Below, in pieces: positions 21,225 to 30,859 of a stretch of 64,000 nt of DNA. The stretch covers positions 20,679,913-20,743,912 of the forward strand of contig NC_057923.1 of assembly GCF_018873765.1 (NCBI RefSeq), given 5' to 3'. The stretch's first letter is position 1, and every line of letters starts with the position of its first letter. Position numbers and translations under genes: made by a program. The stretch is from Telopea speciosissima. Taxonomy: Eukaryota; Streptophyta; Magnoliopsida; Proteales; Proteaceae. Below the pieces are notes generated by a model. It searched no databases. It saw only the letters and a program-made list of their open reading frames with translations, and was not told the DNA's origin.

Positions 21225-21980
21225 CCTGCCTTTGGTTCACGGAAAGACCCCAAGCCCACGCTCGTTATGTCAAAATGGTAGAATAACATTTTGAAAATCT
21301 TCTGGGTGAATGAACATACATGAGAGGATATGTAAAAATAAGAAAGAGCCATGCCATTCACAATCTTTTCCCCCTTTGTGTATAACCATGACCTATTTCC
21401 TAAACCATGAATCATTTAGCTTCGCCCAAAAAACAAATGCCCTCATTGCCAAATCCACCCAAGTCAACTATAAAAAGTGATCCTTGATTGGAGTGATACC
21501 AAGTTCAAATCATCTTGAGTCTTTTCTTGAATATTGAATATTTATAGATCCCCTCCGTCGATGGAAAAATGTATATTGTATGGTCAACCGAACCTCTTCA
21601 AAAGGGAGAAGAAAGAAAAAAGAAAAAAATATATATTTGCATGGTCAACCAAACCTCGAGATTCATAACAAGTCTTTAATCCTCAAGTTAGGGTGGAGAC
21701 TTATAAACAATACTGATGAGCAATGTACTAAGGTTATAAAGGCTAAATACTTTGCCCCACACATCCATCTTTGACCCTACTATATGCAAAAAGAAAGACT
21801 CTTGATCGTGAAACAGTATAACTCATATGCTATCAACCCTAAAAAATATGGTCCTTCACAAAATTGGTAATGGCAAAATTTCTTTTTTTTGGATTGACCC
21901 ATGGTGAAATCAATTCCAAGTCACTGCATAACCAATTTTTTGTATGATGAATTCAAAGGGGATTCGGTCTGTAGTTACTT

Positions 21981-21998
21981 TTTTATTTTTTTATGAAA

Positions 21999-22085
<87 letters not shown>

Positions 22086-23922
22086 TTAAAAATAAGAGTA
22101 ATTTACAAGAAAGCCCTTACAGAGATGTTCAGACTTCTCAATAAGGGGTTTAAGAGCCAAGGAGTTCAACATAGTTATAAGTTTAGCATCCTCTAAACAT
22201 TTGAAAGAAGTATTAGTAAAGTTAGTTGTGTGATCAACGAGTTCTAAAAAGTTTGGGAGGAGGTTCCAAGGAATCTTACTAGACTCAAGAAAGAGGAGAA
22301 GATTGATCAATTCTCTGTTTTGACTCCTAACTTATATGATTTTGACTCCTATAGAAGCATTAAGCTTATGAGTCACACTATGAAATTATGGGAGAAGGTT
22401 ATTGAAGTCCGTTTGAGAAGAGAGACTCATATCTCAGTGAACCAATTTGACTTTATGACAGGTAGATCTACGATAGAAGCTATATACTTATTGATGAGGT
22501 TCATGGAAAGATATAGAGAAAGCAAGAATGATCTCCATATGACCTATATTGACTTCGAAAAAGCATATGACCAAGTCTATAGAGATTTAATCTAGCGTGT
22601 CCTAGTGAGGAGAGGAGATCTTAGTAAATATGCGAATATTATTAAAGATATGTATGAGGGTGTGGTGACTAGAGTGAGATCTGTGAGAGGTCAGGAAATG
22701 GAATTTTCAATTACGATTGATTTACACCAAGGATCAGCCTTAAGCCCATATCTATTTGCGCTTATCATGAATGATCTAACGAAGAACATTCAAGATGAGA
22801 TCCTGTGGTGTATGTTTTTCGCTGATGATATCATTTTGGTGGATGAGACAAAAGAAGGGATTAACTTTAAGTTAGAGCTTTGAAGGTCAACCATGAAAAA
22901 AAGAGACTTTAAGATCAAAGATGGAGTATATGATGTATACTTTTAGTCACACTGTGATGGATACTGATATGATGTGAATTGAGGATAGAGAGTTACCACA
23001 AAGTGACTTTAGATATCTAGGATCAATCATAAATGAAGAATGTGGCATAGAGGATGATGTTTCATAGAGAACTAAACTGGGATGGATGAAGTGGAGAGGT
23101 GCGTCTAGAGTGTTGTGTGACCAATGTATTCCTTTAAAGCAGAAAAATTCTATAGAACTGTTGTACGACCGACTATGATGTATGGAGCAGAATGTTGGGC
23201 AGTTAAGAAGTGTCATATTGACAAGCTTTGTGTAGCAGAGATGAGGATGTTAAGATGGATGTGTGAAAAAACAATGATGGATAAAGTATCAGATGAAGGT
23301 ATTAGAGCAGACGTGGGAGTCATCCCGATCAGTGCCAAGCTCCGAGAGAGTCGTTTAAGGTGGTATAGTCATATTCATTGGAGGCCTAAGGACGCCTCAA
23401 TAAGGAGTGATATGATCCCAATTGAAGGAGCTAAAAGAGCTAGGAGTAGACCTAAAATGACCATAGGAGAAGTGGTGAGGAAAGGACATGCATATCCTAG
23501 GTCTTGTACCAAGTATGACTTCGGATAGGGCCTATTGGAGGGCAAGGACCCACGTAGCAGACCCCATTTAGTTGAGCTTCTCTTGTCATGCTGGGTTGGG
23601 CTTTTTCCCTCTTACTATCTTTCATCTTTCATTTGGCATTTGTCATTTTCTTTTTCCATTTCTCCTTTCTTTCCCCATTCTTTTTTGCTAGAATTTAGTT
23701 TTCCTTTGCTGTGTTTGGATCCATGTAGCCGACCCCATTAAGTTGGGATAAGGCTGAGTTTGCGGAGTTTGTAGTTGGTTGCCTGTTTCCATCCATGTAG
23801 CATCCATGTGAGTTCCCCTTCCAATACATCCATAGAGTTGAGAAAACCTGAACAAAACCAAAGAGAAGATTGTTTATCAAATTTCTGGAGAGGAAAAGAG
23901 AACGACACAGTTGTGCCAATAG
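21981..23922 (+). mobile_element. RTE-type LINE inserted in the L1 remnant
   Basis: The 15-bp sequence GGTCTGTAGTTACTT occurs at 21966-21980 and again at 23923-23937, bracketing the insert as a target-site duplication. Inside, the forward strand encodes RTE-clade reverse transcriptase: KLMSHTMKLWEKVIE, TGRSTIEAIYLLMRFMER, IDFEKAYDQVYRDL, LHQGSALSPYLFALIM and the catalytic FADDIILVDE (about 22815-22850), then KFYRTVVRPTMMYGAECWAV and AEMRMLRWMC. Most of this stays in one frame, with in-frame stops at 22593 and 22881 and a shift near 23520. Endonuclease sequence is absent, so the copy is 5'-truncated. The 3' end has the family's ADPxKLGWDKAEF-type tail (about 23720-23770). Confidence 0.88.
21999..22082. 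repeat. compound TA-GA microsatellite
   Basis: About 26 TA units followed by about 16 GA units, close to the 5' side of the RTE insert. Likely to be length-variable. Confidence 0.95.
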
Positions 23923-25230
23923 GGTCTGTAGTTACTTCGATCATAATAGATTGAACACATCTTCCATCCCTTCCTTTCCCTACTTGTTATGTATCTGCTT
24001 TTGTTAATTTGTCTTTAACTAATACTGTAGACAGTTAGAGATGTTTTATCTCTAAAAACGGTAGATTCACTACTCGGTTAGCAACCGATTTTATTCTATC
24101 TACTTTGAGACTGTCTAAACGAGCTAGAAACTCACGGGTGGCGCTTTCTCTAGAAGCTTCCTATTCATCCCAAATTTAAACTATTTTTTTGGCATGTTTT
24201 ACATGCAGGGATCCCTGTCAAAGCGAGTCTCTCGAAATGTATCCAAATGGATTCCCGTTGTGTATTTTGTGGATCTTGTGTTGAATCCATATGGAACCTC
24301 TTCCTTTCATGTGATTGGTCTAAGCATATATGGGTGGCAGGCCCCTTTAGAACAGAGTATCTCTCCCACTAATCTATGGTCCAGCTTTGTGTTTCTTATC
24401 TCTCTTACAAACACTTTGACAAGGCTTTTTCTAGATGGTTGTTCTTCTCGGTTTTTATTATAACCTGTTATTTTATTTGGCACCTTAGAAATAAGGTGAT
24501 ACATAAATTTGTCAAACCTGATCCTATGTGGGTCATCAATAATATCCGGGCATGGTTATGAGACTTGAATATTTTACCACCTTCCCCCACATTTTCCTAT
24601 GAGATTTTTAATCCGGATCAATGTGAGAACTCTTTATTATCATGTTTGGATTCATTGCCCATATTACACTATCCTATTCTGATTTGCATAGGAACAACTT
24701 ACCCTCCTTTGAAGAGATGGATGTATTCCATTTTGTTGAAAGGACAAATTATTTTGATAGCTGCAGGATTTTTGGGAACTAACAATTTTTTGAAGACAAA
24801 ACTTTTTGGTCTAGCCCAAGGTCTAGATCATTCTTCTCAACTAGGTTACAAAATCAAGGAAATCTGGTGTTGCAACAAGGATATCCCTGTCATGATTTCA
24901 TCCCCAACTACTATGGTGCGACCCTAAGTCTAATTTCTATATTGATAAAGTATCACAATCAACTTCTGTCATTCCTATCATCACCACTAAGAATGGTCAT
25001 ATTTTGGATCTTTCCAACATCTTAACTAGACATGTAGCTGATATATAGCAGGACTTTGTTTTGTATGATAACATTGTACAAACTCTGTTATCTTTCTTCT
25101 AATATATCTTTTATTTTTCTCTCCCAAAAAAAAAAAAAAAACAAGAAAATGAAAAGGATTAGAAAAGGAAAATACACTTCAATCAATCCCTACCCTTCAA
25201 TGAGAATATAAGAATACAAAATAATAAAGA

Positions 25231-25381
25231 TAGCCGCCATAGAGCTGCCATCACCGCCAGAGAGCCGTCATCATCGCCAAAGAGCTGTCATTGCCACCAC
25301 AAAGCTGCCATTGCCTATAGAGAGTTGTCATTGCTGCCAGAAAGTCTCATTGCTATCAGAGAGCCATCATCACCACCAAAG
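25231..25381. repeat. 20-bp minisatellite
   Basis: About seven imperfect tandem units of the type GAGCCGTCATCATCGCCAAA, with variants such as GAGCTGTCATTGCCACCACA. It runs directly into the 177-bp satellite. Each satellite unit also contains one such segment at its junction (CGCCACCAAAGAGCCATGAA). Confidence 0.8.
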
Positions 25382-25436
25382 AGCCATGAAACCCCCAAAA
25401 GTGCTCAAAAAAATCTAAAAATGATAGAAAAATCAA

Positions 25437-25494
<58 letters not shown>

Positions 25495-26455
25495 TAGATA
25501 TTCCTAGATACAAAATATGCTAAAAATGATGAAAACACTTTATTATTAAATGATAACCTAAGATGTTGTACAAAAAAAACCCATATCGCCACCAAAGAGC
25601 CATGAAACCCCCAAAAGTGCTCAAATAATATCTTAAAAATGACAGAAAATTCAACCTCTATATAAATTAAAATAGATATTCCTAGATAACAAATATGCTA
25701 AAAATGATGAGAACACCTTATTATTAAATAATAACCTAAGATGTTGTAGAAAAAAACCCATATCGCCACCAAAGAGCCATGAAACCCCCAAAAATGCTCA
25801 AATAATATCTTAAAAATGATAGAAAAATCAACCTCTATATAAATTAAAGTAGATATTCCTAGATAACAAATATGCTAAAATCGATGAAAACACCTTATTA
25901 TTAAATAATAACCTAAGATGTTGTAGAACAAAACTCATATTGTCACCAAAGAGCCGTGAAACCCCCAAAAGTGCTCAATTAATATCTTATAAATAATAGA
26001 AAAATCTACCTCTATATAAATAAAAATAGATATTCCTAGATAACAAATATGCTAAAAAATGATGAAAACACCTTATTATTAAATAATAACCTAAGATGTT
26101 GTAGAAAAAAAACCCATATTGTCACTAAAGAGCCATGAAACCCCCAAAAGTGCTCAAATAATATCTTATAACTAATAGAAAATCAACCTCTATATAAATA
26201 AAAATAGATATTCCTAGATAACAAATATGCTAAAAAAATGATGAAAACATCTTATTATTAAATAAGGGGACAGTTTTCATACACGGCTGTGTAAGCCGTG
26301 CATGTGAGAGGGTGAGAGTTTCAAGGCATTAAAATAGGAGTGGGGTTTTATGACTTTTCTAACTCCCTGTGAGAGGGGACACCACCGTGCATGCTTGCAC
26401 AGCTGTGTATGAAATCTTTGACCATTAAAGAATAACCTAAGATGTTGTAGAAAAC
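25382..26455. repeat. 177-bp satellite, about five tandem units
   Basis: Units start with GAGCCATGAAACCCCC at 25382, 25597, 25774, 25951 and 26130. The spacing is 177, 177 and 179 bases in the later units; the first unit is 215 bases because it contains a long TA run (25438-25489). Conserved words include GATATTCCTAGATA, ACCTTATTATTAAATAATAA and CCTAAGATGTTGTAG. The units are highly similar, so the array is young. The last unit is split by a Mutator-like MITE. Confidence 0.93.
26266..26423. mobile_element. Mutator-like MITE within the last satellite unit
   Basis: The 158-bp insert has ends GGGGACAGTTTTCATACACG and, at the right, CACAGCTGTGTATGAAATC followed by TTTGACC. The ends share TTTCATACAC(G/A)GCTGTG as inverted repeats. 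It is bracketed by ATTAAATAA (26257-26265) and ATTAAAGAA (26424-26432), a 9-bp duplication with one mismatch, as expected for Mutator superfamily elements. The other satellite units show the undisturbed site ATTAAATAATAACC, confirming an insertion. It is non-coding and mobilised in trans. Confidence 0.9.
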
Positions 26456-28009
26456 ACCTATAAATTAGAACACACTCTAAAGAATGCAAACCTAACAGTA
26501 GACACCAAAGATGAGTGGATTTATTTTAAACAATAAGAGGGGAGAAAACATTTCTAGAACAATAAAACATTCAATAACAATAAAGCATTCAATAATGTAC
26601 GGAGGATTATTTTAAAATAGCAGTAACATGTAGGTTTTAGAAAACATTAAAAATAACATAAAAGCAAGGAGAAGAAAGAAAAAGTAGGTTCAAGACGGAA
26701 AAATATCTCCTGTGATTCCCTGACCGGTATAGTTTCCCTAATGTCTCTAATAAGAGGGGGGGGGTGGACCTCACCCGGGCAGAGTGTTCAGTCAGGAGTG
26801 GAATGGTCATTTCGCCTGCCTTGTTAGCTAGGGAACCGCAGGTGATAAAGATCCAGTTCAAGACCCCAACCTTAAGGGTAAGACCAAGCAAGAAGAAGGG
26901 AAAAGGGATCAAGAAACCCTACATGCACTATGCACCATTAAAATTATGAAGAAAACCAAACAAGGGAGAATCTACCTACTGAAACCAATTGTAAACACTA
27001 TATTAATGCATGATCATAGCATGTACCATAAAGCAAAATAAAAATGAACGTAGAGCAAACATGATGCTTTAGGCGGGTGGTCCCAAGAAATTATGCAACG
27101 GCGAAGGCTTGATCACGAGACCTCGCTTACTGAGGCAAAGTATCATGTCCCCTCCAAGCCAGCTCCGCTAACCCCTTGAGGTTAAGCCTAGATATCAATG
27201 TCTAATAGCCTCACTCGATGTCTAATGCATGAAGATTGACATCAAGTACATGGGCATTTTGGGCCTGTTCGGTTCGAGGTTTGAATTGGGCATGGTCCAA
27301 CCTAGTCCAAATCCATTAAACCTGAAAAAAACATATAAGTTTTATTCTAGTAGAAGTCTAAATTTAATGATTCAAAATGCATTTTGAAGCTTATTCCAAA
27401 TACTTATAAATGTTTACAAAAAAAGTACTATTAAAAATTATCCTCAAAACAGGTCTCACATGATTAAAATGTAATATGTACTGTTCCAAACTAGGGATGC
27501 AAATCAGACCAACTTTGAGTTTAAGGATGTCGATTATTAAAATCATTTTAATTGAAAACTTATGTTAATTTTAAATCTATTTGATCATACTTTAACCTAG
27601 TCAACCCTATAGAGGCATTTTGATCATTTTACTTTACCAGATGATTCAAGACACGTTTAAAATTACATGGAACCTCTCAAACCACAAAATAAAACATTCC
27701 CACAGTTCTCAAACACTTGTTAATCATCGTTGAATATGCTTGAGGATTACAAAATAAGGTATCTAAACATGATAGGTCATGTGGTTGACACCAACCATTG
27801 TATTATCTGGTGGTTTATGAAGTCGATCCCAATCCATCCAACGGTCAGGTTGCCAAATATCTAATCGGTCCCATGGATTAGGACTAGGACCTGTTAGTAA
27901 GATGGCAGTGGATCTTGGTTCTTAAATAGTACTAGTCACGCGATTCTTAATCGATTCCAAAACCCAAAACGACAAATTGTCCAAAAATGAGTGCTTTCTA
28001 GCCCATATA
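26456..28009. other. intergenic DNA without a gene
   Basis: No coding signal. A GC-richer patch at about 26690-26900 and another at 27060-27240 stand out against AT-rich surroundings but match nothing recognised. A TAGGGATGCAAATC word near 27494 resembles a hAT end without a partner. Confidence 0.5.
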
Positions 28010-28197
28010 TAGTATAGGACAAAGTTTTCCTCCACCCATAGAGGATGGTTCACCCACCATCCTAGGGTTCGCAAACCCCTCTAGGATTTTTGAATGTTCC
28101 AAAATATCCTCCCGATACCTATTCTTGTCCTCTCCCATCCCTCGGTGAATGGGATCCCATTCACTGTGGGTGGAGTGAAACTCGGTCCTATATTATA
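28010..28197. mobile_element. MITE with TATAGGAC...CTCCACCCA inverted ends (best copy of family)
   Basis: The left end TATAGGACAAAGTTTTCC then TCCACCCA is mirrored at the right, whose reverse complement reads TATAGGACCGAGTTTCAC then TCCACCCA. The 188-bp body lacks coding potential. Target duplication is ambiguous because both flanks are TA-rich. Related copies are at 7385, 34600 and 48456. Confidence 0.75.
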
Positions 28198-28773
28198 TAC
28201 AAGTCATAATCTATGGTAAAATTAGATGAAAATCTATGAAAAGGGCAGACAATTGCAAATTATAACATGAGTATGTTTGGCCCAAGCGGTCCTTACAGTT
28301 ATTCAACTCGGTTCGATTTCGATTCCAAAAAACATATCACCCTAATGGTTAGGACCAAAACCAACCAATTAATGATTGGTCTGGTTAGGTCTGGTTTTAA
28401 ATCGGTTAGTCCCAGTCTGATTAAATGGTTTCGACCCTAGCAAGTGTGATGGAAAGGGTTCCCTAGTGCATAAATTTGGCCTGAAACAAGGTTGGGCCAT
28501 ACTGGACTAGGATTAAGGCAACAAGGCCAGCCCAATCTGTTCCCTAGCCCAAATTCATATAGGGGTTAGGTATATTATATACACCATAGGGGTATACCAT
28601 GTCTACAATGTACATAATATATTATGGTTTCAAAGATTTTTGCTGTTTAATTGGAAGAGTTAGCACAGTGTTGATGGGCCCTTGGTATTTATTTTACTCC
28701 AACAATGGTCAAACCCTCAAGGGTATCATCATTGTGGTTAGTACTCCCTCTGTCCCATAAAGACAGTTCTATT

Positions 28774-29220
28774 CAGGTTTGCAACTGGGTTAGGCCTGGT
28801 TTTTTAAAATCTCAGCCCAATCTTAAATCCCTTTAGCTCTCGACTTAGGTCCAGCCCAGTTTGAGATTGGTTGGAATATCACAGCCGAGGACAAGCCCTA
28901 CTGGGGCTTAATCAGCCCAGCTTGCCCCAGCTGATTGACCCTGATTGCGCCAGTTGGCACTGATTGACTAAGGCTGCCCCTATTTTTATCATTTCAATGC
29001 TAGGCAAGGTTGGGCTAACCCCTTTTTTAAACCATATGTATGATATTATTATGTATAAGTGTGTGTGTGTGTGTATAGACCTATCTCGATCCTAGAATCT
29101 CAACCCTGGCCCAGCTTAGGCTCAGTCAAGCTCAGGACAGGCATGGCTGAGCTTAGGCTTTGTCATGCTCAGGGTGGCCATGGGTGGACTCGAGTTTGCT
29201 GGGCCAAACTTAAACCCCTA
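28774..29220. mobile_element. worn hAT-type copy, same family as 17878-18406
   Basis: It starts CAGGTTTGCAACTGGGTTAG and ends GGGCCAAACTTAAACCCCTA, matching the ends of the 17878 copy in the same orientation. The flanks GTTCTATT and GTTTTTTT agree at 6 of 8 bases, which may be a decayed target duplication. GT microsatellite DNA lies inside at about 29059. Confidence 0.6.
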
Positions 29221-30859
29221 GTTTTTTTTTTTTGTTTTTTTGGGGAGGGGGGGAGTGCTTTTTTTTGTCAACAACATAAAAAAGATTCAATAGGAGAAAT
29301 CATAGGAGAGAAACCTCGTACCAAGAACAAAATGTACAATAAACGAAGGAGGTGTAATACCCCCTTCACCGGTTTGTGGTTTTTAACTATAAGAAATGGG
29401 CAAGAGATTGTTGTTTAGTCGCTTGGCCTTACACCAGTGTGGGGCTAATGAGAATGCGCACAAGGGCATCAACAAGGATGGGATACTTGATTTCACAGGA
29501 GAGGAGCAATAATTTCGCACTTCAGGGAACATTCTTTTTGCCATTTATATGCCCATTTTGAAAATCAAGATATGAAGTTTGTTGGATTCTGCATAATTCC
29601 GGTATTTAATCATCCATACTTTATTGTAATTAATTGTCATAATTGTTTCCTCTCTACTACATAAGCGATAGTAATACGTATAAATGTATAATGTTTTCAA
29701 TGCCAGTCTTATTGGTCACTGTGCTGGTGTAGGGGCTACATGACCGGTTAGCGACTTAGCATTCTCTTGCGCTATTAAAATTTACCCCTCTTAAATCATT
29801 AAAAATACCTGCCATCTCCAGCCCACATACCTTGGCTTGAAGTTTATATCTGCCATGGATGATAGACACTAAATGTTTTTTTATGATTCTCTTCAATGTA
29901 ATCCACAACTATTATCAGAGGCTTGTCTGTATTTGGACTAATTGCTGATCTTAAGCTTCATTTATTAAATCATTTTGTTGGAAAAAGAAATAGATGAATT
30001 AGTTACAATCTCTGAGATTTTATTCCAACTTCTGTCATGGATTTTGCATCATTTGCAACCACATTTTGAACATTTTGAAGATTGACGAGGAACTAATTTT
30101 AGGTAAGACATTGATATTTTTTTAGTTTACAAATGCAACACAGTTCTTTGATTAGCTTGATTGGACAAATGGTTCCCTCCCCCACAACCAAACTGTTTGT
30201 TTTTTGGTTTCAAACAGTGTAAGACTTTCCCATTTCCAACTCAGATTTTTCGACAGTCACCAATTACTCCTTCAAGCTACAAACAAGAGAAAGGTCCTCC
30301 AACAGCAAAGCTGCCTTGCAATAAATTGCCACAAAGTTGTCACCAATTGGATGTGAAATCTCTTTTTAAGTTTATGCTTACCATGAATTCTGATGGGTTT
30401 GTGTGTTTCACCTCAGTTTCTCAAATAAATTTTATTTTGCCTTTGTCATTTGCAGGTAGCGCTGTACCCTTACAATCAAGTAACACAACAGAGTTAAAAC
30501 AGTTTCAGTCATCACCAGAGAGAGAGAGAGAGAGAGAAACGAGGTGCTGGTTCAAATTTAACCTTTTCCACACATTTTTTTCCACTAACTTTGTTACAAG
30601 AAGATTTTTCCAACAAAAAAAAGATACAATCTAACACAGATATACACCAGGATGGTTTCATATCAACCAAGACAAATATATAGAAGCAGGTATTAATTGG
30701 GGAGTTTCTATTGATGACCCACCAATTGGTACCACATACCAAGTTTAATGGGTTTTGAAAATTTGTAGAGAGGTAGCCCCAAAAGGTTTAATGGGAAACC
30801 ATCCATAAAGCCTTTTGCCAAAATAAAATACACTGATAATGGATGGGTAATCCTCAGGC
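29221..30859. other. intergenic DNA and 3' flank of the NPF gene
   Basis: No supported gene. The 157-residue forward ORF at 30161-30634 has no family features and runs into a GA microsatellite. The part next to 30859 is likely the 3' UTR of the transporter gene. Confidence 0.5.

Larger units (their letters stand above)
21575..25142 (+). mobile_element. L1-type LINE remnant, split by another LINE
   Basis: The first piece (about 21575-21980) translates to NKSLILKLGWRLINN and KVIKAKYF, the conserved stretch after the L1 reverse transcriptase. After the inserted RTE element, the second piece (23938-25142) resumes with the zinc-binding region (KFKLFFWHVLHAGIPVKASL, CVFCG...SCDWSKHIW) and a weak RNase H-like tail. 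It ends in an A-run at 25126-25141, the expected LINE tail. The element is 5'-truncated and its frame is interrupted by stops and shifts. L1-type LINEs copy themselves by target-primed reverse transcription; this copy is dead. Confidence 0.82.

Noticed and set aside
21560-21665. Near-direct repeat of CATGGTCAACCxAACCTC considered as a target duplication of the L1 remnant
   Set aside because: The two copies lie side by side at the left edge and none follows the A-run at 25141, so it is a local duplication and not a LINE target duplication.
25382-26455. Regular repeats considered as a CRISPR array
   Set aside because: Units are contiguous 177-bp tandem copies without unique spacers, in a plant nuclear context.
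30161-30634. A 157-residue forward ORF
   Set aside because: No recognisable domain, runs through a GA microsatellite, and lies in the 3' flank of the NPF gene on the other strand.
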